Shown: positions 44,605-53,804 of the stretch, in pieces
Numbering within the stretch: the stretch's first letter is position 1
Layout: each line of letters begins with the position of its first letter
The notes under the pieces: model-generated
What the model saw: only the letters and a program-made list of their open reading frames with translations
The model's database searches: none
What the model was told of the DNA's origin: nothing
NCBI GenBank assembly: GCA_009901575.1
Contig: WXYP01000006.1
Location: 1-64,000, forward strand
Direction: 5' to 3'
Length of the DNA stretch: 64,000 nucleotides
DNA from: Flavobacteriaceae bacterium R38
GTDB taxonomy: Bacteria > Bacteroidota > Bacteroidia > Flavobacteriales > Flavobacteriaceae
Made by a program: the position numbers and the translations under genes

Positions 44605-45063
44605 TTAGAAAATTAGTTTCAATTCTCCATTTTCAGGAATCAAATTCCATTTTTCGCACAGTTTATCAAATTCTGATTTCATGTTTTCAATATCAGTTAA
44701 ACTCATATTTGGAACTCTAATTCCGCTGAAATTTTGAGCTTCCCAATTTATTAATTCAATGAATTGTTCAGTTTTCGCTGCTCCAGAGCCAATAGATTGA
44801 AGATTTCTCGTCATAATTTCTGACAACCAGGTTTCGGAACCTAAATTTCGGATTATTTCTTTATCAGATAATTCCTCTATGGTCATTCCTGATTTAATCT
44901 TCCCGTAAAAACCATTTTCCAATTTGAATTCTTTTTCAACAACATAGTGAGCAATATCGTGATTTGGAATATCTGGCCCAAGATTTACACTTGTTAGTGT
45001 TCCATCTTTTCTTTTACATGTTAGAGTGTTTCTATTTTTACCTTTTGTGATTATTATTTCCAT
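44605..45063 (-). CDS. Hypothetical protein, 152 aa
   Basis: I do not recognise a characterised family. The protein is soluble, without signal peptide or membrane helix. It starts with a small beta-rich part (MEIIITKGKNRNTLTCKRKDG is partly repeated charge pattern) and has a conserved-looking PNHDIAHYVVEKEF segment followed by a mixed helical C-terminus. His-Asp-x-x-His-Tyr might bind metal, but this is speculation. It is flanked on both sides by repeat-like non-coding DNA, which suggests a recently acquired or mobile patch. Confidence 0.55.
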   Translation of the reverse strand: MEIIITKGKNRNTLTCKRKDGTLTSVNLGPDIPNHDIAHYVVEKEFKLENGFYGKIKSGMTIEELSDKEIIRNLGSETWLSEIMTRNLQSIGSGAAKTEQFIELINWEAQNFSGIRVPNMSLTDIENMKSEFDKLCEKWNLIPENGELKLIF

Positions 45064-45500
45064 CTCTCAAATTGCTTACAATAATTATATATGATTACTA
45101 ATAGCTATATATCTATTATAGTTCGAAGATAACAAACCTTTAATTTTCATAAAAGACTTACCTGCGACTTATGTATACATTTCAATTGTTTTGCCAGGTA
45201 TTTGATGTTGCCTTTAGTGGATTATTTTATTTTTCTACTTCCCTAATCAACTAATAGAATTACGATTTACGATTCACGATTTTTGAATTAGAATTCGAAG
45301 TTGGTTGTTTCCATTAGTGAGAGATCATTTCGCTGTACTCGTGATGACATTAACAGACTGTCATTGCGTATCGGGAGAAGCAATCTTTTTGATGGAAGAG
45401 ATAAGGAATACGGATTTTAAATTAGAAATTAAGAACCGGAGACTCAAAAACTACGAAACTTATTAACCTTTGGAATCTTTCAAATAAATAAAGATAGAAC
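45064..45500. other. Non-coding repeat-like patch
   Basis: 437 bp without a credible gene. It holds an ACGATTTACGATTCACGATT run (about 45258-45285) and an imperfect inverted repeat (next entry). No transposase remnant is visible. Confidence 0.5.
45322..45386. repeat. Imperfect inverted repeat, interspersed-repeat type
   Basis: Two 28-nt arms (45322-45349 and 45359-45386) match at 17 of 28 positions when one is reversed, with TGTCAT/ATGACA inside and AGAT/ATCT outside and a 9-nt spacer. The right arm, TGTCATTGCG..AAGCAATCT, is like the TGTCATTGCGAG...GAAGCAATCT repeat scattered in intergenic DNA of many bacteria. It is probably a decayed copy. Confidence 0.5.
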
Positions 45501-46025
45501 TTAATTCTTTCTTTCGGCATAAACAGCGTAATACCTGGGGGTGAAGCTCCGGAGTAGAGGACGAATACCAATTTTATGTACAGGATTGGTCCATTTTTTC
45601 CTCGATTTTATTTCCCAACCGGCTTTTTCAAGCAGCCAATCAAATTGCCAGTCTTCAAACTCGTGATAATGACGATCCCACATATCTGTTTTACTTCGAT
45701 ATGCAGGTGAAAACCATAATCGAAGAGGGACAGAAGCTACTAGTTTAGTTGCTTTTATATCTTTTAAAATATTAAAAGGCGCTATTAAATGCTCGAAAAT
45801 CTCGAAAGCAGTAACTACATCATGATCGTCACTTTTTACGATGCCTGTCTCTATATCCAGATCTTCACCAGAGGTGTTTACTACTGTATAACCATGATCT
45901 TCCATCACTTTTGAAAACGGATTTCTAACTCCTAAATCCAGAATTTTTTCTGATGGTTGAATGTGATGATTTAAAAATTGTATAGTTTCTTTATAACGTT
46001 TATTCGGAAAGCTTTTCTCGTACAT
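45501..46025 (-). CDS. Class I SAM-dependent methyltransferase
   Basis: About 174 residues when started at the ATG at 46025, which follows the upstream stop codon by one base; a longer start at 46049 would overlap that gene. KILDLGVRNPFSKVMEDHGY is a relaxed motif I (Gly-x-Arg rather than Gly-x-Gly), and VVTAFEIFEHLIAPFNIL fits the motif IV/V region of Methyltransf_11/23 proteins. Its close junction with the KAS III gene suggests a shared pathway, perhaps methylation of a lipid or polyketide-like product. Substrate unknown. Confidence 0.75.
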   Translation of the reverse strand: MYEKSFPNKRYKETIQFLNHHIQPSEKILDLGVRNPFSKVMEDHGYTVVNTSGEDLDIETGIVKSDDHDVVTAFEIFEHLIAPFNILKDIKATKLVASVPLRLWFSPAYRSKTDMWDRHYHEFEDWQFDWLLEKAGWEIKSRKKWTNPVHKIGIRPLLRSFTPRYYAVYAERKN

Positions 46026-46026
46026 A

Positions 46027-47085
46027 TTAGCATTTGTAGACAACAGCATTTATGTTCATTCCTGCTCCTACACTTGCAAATATAATAACATCTCCCTTAT
46101 TTAATTCATGATCGTTCATATTACCTTTTCTTACCATATCAAATAAGGTTGGGACAGTTGCAACAGAACTATTTCCTAATTTATGAATATTCATAGGCAT
46201 AATACCTTCAGGAGCATCCATATTGTAGAGTTTGTAGAAACGTTTAATAATGGCTTCGTCCATTTTTTCATTTGCCTGATGGATAAATATCTTTTTGAGA
46301 TTTTCAATAGGTTCTCCGCTTTTTACCAAACAGTCTTTTATAGCTTGCGGTACCTGGGTTACGGCAAATTCATAAATTTTTCTTCCGTGCATTTTTATAT
46401 AAGCAGTGTTCCTGCATGATTCTTTATTGAAAGAACTTCCGAAGTATAAAAAATAAGCTTCATCATAAGTAAAAGAAGCTGTTTTTGTAGCAATAATTCC
46501 GCCTTCTTCTTCAGATGCTTCTACAACGGCTGCTCCAGCTCCATCCGAATAAATCATAGAATCTCTATCGTGTTTATCTACTACCCTGGATAAAGTTTCG
46601 GTACCTACAACCAGACATTTTTTTGCCATACCCGATTCGATAAATGCCTTAGCCTGAATTAAAGCTTCTATCCAACCAGGGCATCCGAATAAAATATCGT
46701 AAGCAACGCAATTAGGGTTTTTAATTCGCAGTTGATGTTTAACTCTTGCAGCTAAACTAGGAACTAAATCAGATTGAACAGTTCCGTGTTTCACATCACC
46801 AAAATTATGGGCAATAATTATATAATCAAGTTTTTCGGGGTCGATTTTGGCATCTTGAATTGCTTTTTCAGCAGCAAAAAAAGCCAGGTCTGATGAATTC
46901 AGATGATTTTTAGCATACCGTCTTTCTCCAATTCCAGTAATTGCCTGAAACTTTTTAATAATGACATCATTACTGTGTTCAAAACTAATACCGTCGTTGT
47001 TTAAGAATGAATGATTAATGAAATCCTGATTTTGCTCGATAACAGAAGGTATGTAACTTCCTGTTCCTGTAATTTTTATGCTCAT
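46027..47085 (-). CDS. 3-oxoacyl-ACP synthase III family protein (FabH-like)
   Basis: 352 residues of the thiolase superfamily. The full KAS III triad is present: Cys in ILFGCPGWIEAL, His in IFIHQANEKM, Asn in HKLGNSSVAT; SDGAGAAVVE is another family motif. It differs from housekeeping FabH by a longer N-terminal insert (about residues 20-50) and the FGCPGW nucleophile context. It condenses an acyl starter with malonyl-ACP or a similar extender. The methyltransferase gene begins right behind it. The starter and product are unknown. Confidence 0.87.
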   Translation of the reverse strand: MSIKITGTGSYIPSVIEQNQDFINHSFLNNDGISFEHSNDVIIKKFQAITGIGERRYAKNHLNSSDLAFFAAEKAIQDAKIDPEKLDYIIIAHNFGDVKHGTVQSDLVPSLAARVKHQLRIKNPNCVAYDILFGCPGWIEALIQAKAFIESGMAKKCLVVGTETLSRVVDKHDRDSMIYSDGAGAAVVEASEEEGGIIATKTASFTYDEAYFLYFGSSFNKESCRNTAYIKMHGRKIYEFAVTQVPQAIKDCLVKSGEPIENLKKIFIHQANEKMDEAIIKRFYKLYNMDAPEGIMPMNIHKLGNSSVATVPTLFDMVRKGNMNDHELNKGDVIIFASVGAGMNINAVVYKC

Positions 47086-47198
47086 AAAATATAGCGATGG
47101 TTTATTGGGTGACGAATATAATAAGCATGTTTTCTATTTGTTATGCGCGCATATAAAATTTTACGATGCCCAAAGGTCTTTTGAAGAAAAAAAACGAC

Positions 47199-47232
47199 AC
47201 AAAAAAAGCCTTTCAGTAATTCTGAAAGGCTT
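47199..47232 (-). terminator. Terminator downstream of gcvP
   Basis: GCCTTTCAG (47208-47216) pairs with CTGAAAGGC (47222-47230) around TAATT. Read on the minus strand it ends in seven T residues, 24 bp after the gcvP stop codon. Confidence 0.9.
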
Positions 47233-47255
47233 CTGTATTAGGTAGTTATTTTATT

Positions 47256-50108
47256 TTAAACCTCTTCTATGTATGCTTCGATAGGAGCGCATGTACAAAT
47301 CAAATTACGATCTCCATGTGCATCATCTGCTCTTCTTATTGTTGGCCAAAATTTATTTTCGGCAACATAACTCAACGGATATGCAGCTTTTTGCCTGGAA
47401 TATGGAAAATCCCATTGGTCTGCAGTTAGCATGGTCATAGTATGCGGTGCATTCTTTAAAACGTTGTTTGGATCTTCTGCAGAAGCTTCCTCTATTTCTT
47501 TTCTGATGGAAATTAATGCATCACAGAACCTGTCTAACTCCTGTACACTTTCACTTTCTGTAGGTTCAATCATAATTGTACCTGCTACCGGGAATGAAAC
47601 CGTAGGAGCATGGAAGCCATAATCCATTAATCGTTTTGCTATGTCTACAACTTCAATTCCATTCTTTTTATATGGCCTGCAATCTATGATCATTTCATGA
47701 GCAGCTCTTCCTCTTTCTCCTGTATATAATACTTCATAATGTCCTTCAAGTCGATTCTTGATATAATTTGCATTGAGTATTGCAATAATAGTAGAATCTG
47801 TTAAGCCTTTGGCTCCTAACATTGTGATATAGCTATACGAAATCAAACAGGCTAAAGCACTTCCCCATGGGGCTGCAGAAATAGCACTAATTGCGTTATC
47901 TCCTCCCGTTTCTATAATAGGATTGGATGGTAAAAAAGGAACCAGGTGAGAAGCTACACAAATAGGTCCTACTCCAGGTCCGCCACCGCCATGTGGAATG
48001 GCAAAAGTTTTGTGTAAATTTAAATGACAAACGTCTGCTCCAATTGTGGCTGGATTTGTAAGTCCTACCTGGGCATTCATATTTGCTCCATCCATATAAA
48101 CTTGTCCGCCATTATCATGTATAATTTGCGTAATTTCTCTTATTGATGATTCAAATACACCATGTGTAGATGGGTAAGTAACCATCAATGCGGCTAAATT
48201 ATCACTGTATTTTAATGCTTTCTCTCTAACATCGTTTACATCGATATTTCCGTTCTCATCTGTTTTGGTAACCACAACTTTCATACCTGCCATTACTGCT
48301 GATGCCGGATTGGTTCCATGCGCAGATGCAGGAATTAAGCAGATGTTTCGATCTGAATCGCCTCTGGATTGATGATAAGCTCTGATAACCATCAAACCTG
48401 CAAATTCACCTTGAGCACCAGAATTTGGTTGTAACGAAGTTCCGGAGAAACCAGTGATTACATTAAGTTGTTCTTCAAGTTTTTTAAGTACTTCCTGATA
48501 GCCTTGCGCCTGGTTAATTGGTACAAAAGGATGTATATTTCCCCAATGTGCCCAGCTAAGTGGCAGCATCTCTGAAGCAGCATTTAGTTTCATTGTACAG
48601 GAACCTAAAGAAATCATAGAATGATTTAATGCAAGATCTTTACGTTCCAGTCTTTTTATGTAACGCATCAATTCTGTTTCAGAATGATAGGTGTTGAATA
48701 CCTTGTTTTCAAGGAAAGGAGATGTCCGGCTAGTATTAGACGTTATAGTTGTTAATGCTTGTAGTTCATTGATTTTTATTGTTTCTTTTCCTGCGACTTC
48801 GGCAAAAATTGAAATAATAGTATTGATATCATCTAAAGAAGTAGCTTCATTTAATGCTATTGAAACAGTTTCGTCATCAATATAAAGAAAATTAACTTCC
48901 TTTTTCTCTGTTATTGACTTTACGTGTTGAGCATCAGCTTTTACAACAATAGTGTCAAAATAAGAAGAGTTTAACTGATAAAACCCTAATTTTTCTATAG
49001 CATCTGTTAAGCTTACTGTAGAATGATGTACTTTGTTTGCTATGTATTTAAGCCCTTCCGGTCCGTGATAAACGGCGTACATTCCTGCCATAACGGCCAA
49101 TAAAACCTGAGCTGTACAAATATTGGAAGTAGCTTTATCTCTTTTAATATGCTGTTCCCTGGTCTGGAGTGCCATTCTTAAAGCGGCATTTCCATCCATA
49201 TCTTTAGTTACTCCGATAATTCTACCCGGGATGTTTCTTTTGTATGCTTCTTTAGTGGCAAAATAAGCTGCATGTGGTCCTCCATAACCCAGAGGGATTC
49301 CAAAACGCTGTGTAGTACCAACTACTACATCTGCACCTAATTCTCCGGGAGAAGTTAGTAAAACCAGGCTTAAAATATCTGCAGCAACTGCAACTTTAAT
49401 ACCCGATTCCCGAGCCTTTGAAATAAAATTCCCGTAGTCAAAAACTTGTCCGTATTTACCTGGATATTGAAGAATAGCTCCATAAAAATCATCGCTAAAA
49501 TCAAATTCTTCATGCTTGCCAACAACCAACTCTATATTTAAAGGAAGTGCTCTTGTTTGAAGTAAGGAAAGAGTTTGAGGTAATATTTCATCTGAAACAA
49601 AAAACTTACAAACCTTATTTTTCTTTTGTTCCCTGCTTCTGACTTCAAAGAGCATGGTCATAGCTTCTGCAGCAGCAGTACTCTCATCTAAAAGAGAAGC
49701 ATTTGCTATTTCCATACCGGTAAGATCACAAACCATAGTTTGAAAGTTAAGCAGTGCTTCCAGTCTTCCCTGAGCAATCTCTGCCTGGTAAGGAGTATAT
49801 GCTGTATACCATCCTGGATTTTCCAGAATATTTCTTTTAATAACAGATGGTGTAAAACTTTCATGATATCCTAAACCAATGTAAGATTTGAAAAGCTGAT
49901 TTTTAGAAGCTAGTTTTTGAATCTCGTTAAGAAATTCGTTTTCACTTAAAGCTTTGGGCAAATCTAAATCTGATTTTAAACGAATATCGTCAGGAATAGT
50001 TTCATAGATAAGTTGATCTAAACTATCTACCCCAATAACTTTGAGCATTTGAGGGATGTCATTCTCTCTTGGACCTATATGTCGTGTAGCAAAAACATCT
50101 GTTTTCAT
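47256..50108 (-). CDS. gcvP: Glycine dehydrogenase (decarboxylating), P protein
   Basis: 950 residues, the length of the fused single-chain P protein. The N-terminal half starts with [17 protein letters not shown], and the C-terminal half carries the PLP lysine in [18 protein letters not shown], followed by the glycine-rich GVGPI stretch. It decarboxylates glycine and passes the aminomethyl group to the lipoylated H protein. The gene is monocistronic with its own terminator. I found no glycine riboswitch in the 140 bp upstream. Confidence 0.97.
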   Translation of the reverse strand: MKTDVFATRHIGPRENDIPQMLKVIGVDSLDQLIYETIPDDIRLKSDLDLPKALSENEFLNEIQKLASKNQLFKSYIGLGYHESFTPSVIKRNILENPGWYTAYTPYQAEIAQGRLEALLNFQTMVCDLTGMEIANASLLDESTAAAEAMTMLFEVRSREQKKNKVCKFFVSDEILPQTLSLLQTRALPLNIELVVGKHEEFDFSDDFYGAILQYPGKYGQVFDYGNFISKARESGIKVAVAADILSLVLLTSPGELGADVVVGTTQRFGIPLGYGGPHAAYFATKEAYKRNIPGRIIGVTKDMDGNAALRMALQTREQHIKRDKATSNICTAQVLLAVMAGMYAVYHGPEGLKYIANKVHHSTVSLTDAIEKLGFYQLNSSYFDTIVVKADAQHVKSITEKKEVNFLYIDDETVSIALNEATSLDDINTIISIFAEVAGKETIKINELQALTTITSNTSRTSPFLENKVFNTYHSETELMRYIKRLERKDLALNHSMISLGSCTMKLNAASEMLPLSWAHWGNIHPFVPINQAQGYQEVLKKLEEQLNVITGFSGTSLQPNSGAQGEFAGLMVIRAYHQSRGDSDRNICLIPASAHGTNPASAVMAGMKVVVTKTDENGNIDVNDVREKALKYSDNLAALMVTYPSTHGVFESSIREITQIIHDNGGQVYMDGANMNAQVGLTNPATIGADVCHLNLHKTFAIPHGGGGPGVGPICVASHLVPFLPSNPIIETGGDNAISAISAAPWGSALACLISYSYITMLGAKGLTDSTIIAILNANYIKNRLEGHYEVLYTGERGRAAHEMIIDCRPYKKNGIEVVDIAKRLMDYGFHAPTVSFPVAGTIMIEPTESESVQELDRFCDALISIRKEIEEASAEDPNNVLKNAPHTMTMLTADQWDFPYSRQKAAYPLSYVAENKFWPTIRRADDAHGDRNLICTCAPIEAYIEEV

Positions 50109-50248
50109 TCTGGAATATTGATAATAAATGGATTAAAAAATGCAAAATTAAGGATTAAATTTGTTAATAATAGTGTTTTGAGTATAGGCTGTCACTAAAG
50201 TTTTTAACTAAGAGATGTATTTGTGAACAGTTTCTCTATTTTTGCTTC

Positions 50249-51073
50249 ATGCGATTCTTTAAAAATATTTTTGATTTCTATCTAAATGCCAGTATTCATG
50301 TAGCTTTAGCAGTATATATACTGGTTCAAATTACTTTATTAAACTTTGATATTGACTATGATTTAAATTTGAGTTTTGTCACTTTTTTTGGAACTATTGT
50401 TATATATAATTTTATAAAATATGGGAGTCGGGCAAAAAAATATTTTATAGTAGAAAAAGAACAAGATAAAATTATCCAGGTATTTAGTTTTCTGGCAGGT
50501 TTTACGATGTTATTTTTTGTTTTTCAATTAAAGAACGCTACCTGGATTGGTTTTTTAATTTTAGGATTGATTTCAATATTTTATGTGATTCCGTTTCACG
50601 CTTCAAAAAAGAATTTCAGAAGTCTAAACGGATTAAAAATTTACATAGTGGCATTAGTTTGGAGCGGAGTTACTGTATACTTACCAATATTAAATGCCGA
50701 AATGAAGATTACCCATGATGTTCTCATTGAAGGAATTCAGCGTTTTCTCTTTGTTTTGGTAATCACGCTACCATTTGAAATAAGAGATTTGCAAATCGAT
50801 GAAAAGAGTTTGAATACTATTCCGCAGCAGATAGGAGTTCAAAAAACAAAACTTCTGGGGGTAATATTAATTGATGTTTTCTTATTACTGGAATTGTTTA
50901 AGGATGACTATACGATAAAAAACCTTATCTTATTGTTAATAGTAAAAGCTGCTGTAATTATTTCTTTATTCTTTTCTAAAAGAGAACAATCTAAGTATTA
51001 CAGCAGCTTTTATGTTGAAAGTATACCATTAATTTGGTATGGGGTGAAAGTAATATTAATGACTAATCTTTAG
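50249..51073 (+). CDS. UbiA-like membrane protein with altered first Asp motif
   Basis: 274 residues with about eight or nine membrane helices. RDLQIDEKSLNTIPQQIG matches the second UbiA prenyltransferase motif (DxxxD followed by Thr-x-Pro). The first motif, normally NxxxDxxxD, reads YNFIKYGSR here and lacks both aspartates that bind the diphosphate. It may be an inactive or divergent UbiA homologue; these small flavobacterial proteins are uncharacterised. The last 11 bases overlap the 3' end of the opposing small gene. Confidence 0.55.
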   Translation: MRFFKNIFDFYLNASIHVALAVYILVQITLLNFDIDYDLNLSFVTFFGTIVIYNFIKYGSRAKKYFIVEKEQDKIIQVFSFLAGFTMLFFVFQLKNATWIGFLILGLISIFYVIPFHASKKNFRSLNGLKIYIVALVWSGVTVYLPILNAEMKITHDVLIEGIQRFLFVLVITLPFEIRDLQIDEKSLNTIPQQIGVQKTKLLGVILIDVFLLLELFKDDYTIKNLILLLIVKAAVIISLFFSKREQSKYYSSFYVESIPLIWYGVKVILMTNL

Positions 51074-51329
51074 ATTCAGACATTTTACTTTCTAACATTT
51101 TCTTTAATGAATCTTTTTTGTCTTTATCTAAGCTTTTTAGATTTGCACTTTGACATAGTGTCGTTAATTGAGTGTTTTTTTGAGTATATTTACGTGATAT
51201 ATTGCACCACGATATACGAATAAACAGTTTTATTTGCTCCATTCTGGTAGCTTCTCCATATTGTATCTTGTCACAAATATGGCGAGCTTCTTCATAAGAA
51301 ATAAATAGCAAACTCTTTTTGGTTTTCAT
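51063..51329 (-). CDS. Small protein behind the ECF sigma gene, possible anti-sigma factor
   Basis: 88 residues, 24 bp after the sigma factor stop codon. ARHICDKIQYGEATRMEQIK and ISWCNISRKYTQKN recall small flavobacterial proteins that follow ECF sigma genes, with a His-x-x-Cys and a Cys-x-x-Cys pair; here the last Cys is Ser (CNIS). The rest is Lys/Ser-rich and helical. A degenerate zinc anti-sigma function is an inference from location and this partial motif. There is no membrane helix. Confidence 0.5.
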   Translation of the reverse strand: MKTKKSLLFISYEEARHICDKIQYGEATRMEQIKLFIRISWCNISRKYTQKNTQLTTLCQSANLKSLDKDKKDSLKKMLESKMSESKD

Positions 51330-51353
51330 TTCGTTATTAATTCTTTTATTTAT

Positions 51354-51908
51354 TTAAAACCAATTTTCTTCCAGGCAAGCGGTTAGTGCTGTTCTTGCCC
51401 TGTGTATTATTACCCATAAATTAGACGGGGTAATGTCTAATTCATTACAAATAGTTTCTGTTTCATAGCCCTCGATTGTTTTCATTGAAAAAATCTTGGC
51501 TTGTTTGGGAGGCAATTTACTTATACATTCATGAATAGCCAACCCTAATTCGGTATTTTGTATTTTTTCTTCAGCATTATTACCATGAGGATCAGAAATA
51601 CGTTCTTCCATCCAATCTCCATCTCCATCTCCATCAGAATTATAACTCATTCTGACTTCTGCTTTTCCTTTTTTGGAATTTATTTTGCGATAATAATCTA
51701 TGATTTTTCTTTTCAATATAGATATTAGCCAGGTACGTTCTGAAGCATCACCTTTATAATTTTCAGAAGATTTAAGAGCAGCCAAAAACGTTTCCTGTAC
51801 TAAATCCTGTGCAATTTCATTATCACTTACTCTTGAAACAGAATAATTATACAGATAATCAGCATATTTATCTATCCATTGAGTAGGGTCTAAAGTATTT
51901 GATGACAT
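51354..51908 (-). CDS. ECF-type RNA polymerase sigma factor
   Basis: 184 residues. Region 2 includes YADYLYNYSVSRVSDNEIAQDLVQETFLAAL (in parts, residues 15-45) and WLISILKRKIIDYYRK, and region 4 includes LPPKQAKIFSMKTIEGYETETICNEL with a helix-turn-helix. A Gly/Asp-rich linker (SDGDGDGDW) separates the two. It directs RNA polymerase to a stress or envelope regulon that cannot be predicted here. A small possible anti-sigma gene follows. On the minus strand TATTTTTG (51936-51929) is a possible -7 box close to the start. Confidence 0.92.
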   Translation of the reverse strand: MSSNTLDPTQWIDKYADYLYNYSVSRVSDNEIAQDLVQETFLAALKSSENYKGDASERTWLISILKRKIIDYYRKINSKKGKAEVRMSYNSDGDGDGDWMEERISDPHGNNAEEKIQNTELGLAIHECISKLPPKQAKIFSMKTIEGYETETICNELDITPSNLWVIIHRARTALTACLEENWF

Positions 51909-52069
51909 AGCATTCTTTTTTCAATTTTCAAAAATAAAATAAAATATGTTAACAAAAATAGAAGATGAGATTAAACTTGATTATATACTTTTTTTATAAC
52001 AAAAAATTAAGGATTAGGGTTTTTTAATTCTGCTATTAAATTGACTTCATTAATTATCAATTAAAAAGG

Positions 52070-52987
52070 TTAATCTTTTTTAAGAAGATGTTCTAAAGCC
52101 CTGTCAATAGAGGAATACTTATAATTAAACCCTTCTTCTTCTAGTTTTCCCGGAATAACATTTCTACTTTTTAAAATAAGTTCGGTTTCTGTTTTTATAA
52201 TAAAAGCACCTATTTTTAAGAAAAACTTACTTAAGGGGACACCAAAGGGAATATTTAATTGTTTTCTTATCTGTTTCATGAAAATATAATTTTTTACAGG
52301 TTCTGGAGAAACTATATTTATAACACCATTTATTTTGCTATTTGTGATAATGAATTCAACTGCATTGACAAAATCCTCTTCATGGATCCAACTTATGAAT
52401 TGCTCTCCTTTTCCTTGTCTACCCCCTAAGCCAAATTGTGCAATTTTTTTAATAGGAATTAATGCTCCTCCCTTTTTTCCTAAAACAATGGCAGTTCTAA
52501 TAGCTACTTTTCTTGTTTTTGCGATAGAAGGTGTAAAAAAAGCATGTTCCCAAAACTTAGCAACATCCATTGAGAAATCTGAGCCAATTTCACCAGAATA
52601 CTCATCCATCTGCTTATTGATTGAATGCCTATAAATAGTAGCAGTTGATGCGTTTATCCAGAGCTTAGGAGGTTTGTTCATTTTAGAGATTACTTTGTTT
52701 AATATGTTAGTAGAATCTAATCTTGAAGATAATATTTGCTCTTTATTTTTTTTATTATATCTACAGTCAACTGATTTCCCGGATAAATTGATTAATATTT
52801 CTGCTCCCTCAATATGATTTACCCAATTTCCAGTAGTTTTACCGTTCCATTTTATGTAATTGACATTGCTAGTTTGACATGATTTTGTCCTACTTAGAAT
52901 TATAATATGATTAAATTTATTCTTAAAGTGCTTAAGAAGAATTTTTCCTAAAAAACCGGTGCCTCCTGCAATAATTAGTTTATTCAT
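52070..52987 (-). CDS. TIGR01777-type NAD(P)-binding epimerase family protein
   Basis: 305 residues. IAGGTGFLGKILLKHF at the N-terminus is the extended-SDR Gly motif (GxxGxxG), LINLSGKSVDCRY replaces the usual NLAG region, and the C-terminal half (RFxxxxxG...FISWIHEEDFVNAVEFII) is typical of TIGR01777/DUF1731 proteins. The catalytic Tyr-x-x-x-Lys is not evident, as is common in this family. Function unknown. Its ATG overlaps the upstream membrane-protein stop by four bases (ATGA), so it belongs to the operon behind the GbsR-type regulator. Confidence 0.82.
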   Translation of the reverse strand: MNKLIIAGGTGFLGKILLKHFKNKFNHIIILSRTKSCQTSNVNYIKWNGKTTGNWVNHIEGAEILINLSGKSVDCRYNKKNKEQILSSRLDSTNILNKVISKMNKPPKLWINASTATIYRHSINKQMDEYSGEIGSDFSMDVAKFWEHAFFTPSIAKTRKVAIRTAIVLGKKGGALIPIKKIAQFGLGGRQGKGEQFISWIHEEDFVNAVEFIITNSKINGVINIVSPEPVKNYIFMKQIRKQLNIPFGVPLSKFFLKIGAFIIKTETELILKSRNVIPGKLEEEGFNYKYSSIDRALEHLLKKD

Positions 52988-53304
52988 AATAAATGGATTT
53001 TAATTTTATAGACTATAAATAAGAAGTAGAAAACCAATATTGCTGAAAATGTCCAGAGAATGAATAAAAAAGGCTCTGGCATTAAGATAGTTATGGTTAT
53101 AATTGAAGAAGTTAATATTCCGTAGATAAGACTATGTACCTTTAAAACTTTAGGAAGTAGATTAAATCTAATTAGAATAATTAAAAAACAAATCAATTGG
53201 AGAAGGCCTAAAGCTACTTGGGCCAAGATACCGTACCAGAAAGTACTATATAAAAGTACAGTTACAACAATTGCAAAGAGATTAATTGAAAATAGACGTT
53301 TCAT
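52984..53304 (-). CDS. Small membrane protein, family unknown
   Basis: 106 residues from the ATG at 53304 (a longer frame begins at 53349 but overlaps the upstream gene more). Three to four hydrophobic helices cover nearly the whole chain and no catalytic motif is visible. It overlaps the upstream gene by 23 bp and the epimerase-type gene by four, so translation is tightly coupled. I do not recognise the family. Confidence 0.6.
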   Translation of the reverse strand: MKRLFSINLFAIVVTVLLYSTFWYGILAQVALGLLQLICFLIILIRFNLLPKVLKVHSLIYGILTSSIITITILMPEPFLFILWTFSAILVFYFLFIVYKIKIHLL

Positions 53305-53731
53305 ATTTAGCGATATTAAAAATGAATAATGATGTGAAAACGGCAGCAAAGAGTAGAAATAGGAAATTCATAAAGTGACTTCCCCATTTGAATATGAGTT
53401 TATCTGGAATTTCATACATAGGGTAGTAAGCAATTTGTGTTAATACCTTTCCAACCCAATAAAGAGATATTAATCCTGTTAAAGCAACAGCTAATGAAGA
53501 CTGATTTTTTAAATCATCAGGAATTGAAATTGTGATTAAACCAAAAGTGAAATTTAATCCTTGTATATATTTTCCATATGTTTTAGCAATTTCCTGGTTT
53601 AGTGGTTTTAACTTTTTTACATCATTATACCAATCGAAAACTTTATGTCTGATGTATGGATAAATAAAAGCAGTGAAAATTTGGCCAACACCACCAGTTA
53701 TAATTAACCAATTTGGAATATTTATTTTCAT
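53282..53731 (-). CDS. Membrane protein, family unknown
   Basis: 149 residues with about four membrane helices (near 8-25, 57-75, 80-100, 120-142). It has no signal peptide or known motif. It is the first gene of the three-gene operon behind the GbsR-type regulator, and a copy of the putative operator lies 17 bp before its start codon. The family is unknown to me. Confidence 0.62.
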   Translation of the reverse strand: MKINIPNWLIITGGVGQIFTAFIYPYIRHKVFDWYNDVKKLKPLNQEIAKTYGKYIQGLNFTFGLITISIPDDLKNQSSLAVALTGLISLYWVGKVLTQIAYYPMYEIPDKLIFKWGSHFMNFLFLLFAAVFTSLFIFNIAKYETSIFN

Positions 53732-53747
53732 TTTTAATTTTTTAAAC

Positions 53748-53765
53748 TTTCAAAAAATATTGAAA
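53748..53765 (-). promoter_or_regulatory. Putative GbsR-type operator, copy 2
   Basis: TTTCAA-AAAATA-TTGAAA is a perfect 6-bp inverted repeat inside a stretch of about 30 nt that nearly repeats the one before the regulator gene. It lies 17 bp upstream of the operon start codon. TATTTTTTG on the minus strand, overlapping it, is close to a -7 box. Confidence 0.6.
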
Positions 53766-53804
53766 TATTATAATGTGATTAATTTTCATTATTATTGAAC
53801 TATT

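Noticed and set aside
44505-45386. CRISPR array
   Set aside because: The repeats are short, irregular and adjoining, without regular unique spacers or cas genes.
50109-50248. Glycine riboswitch upstream of gcvP
   Set aside because: The region is only 140 bp, AT-rich, and shows none of the conserved helices of the glycine aptamer.
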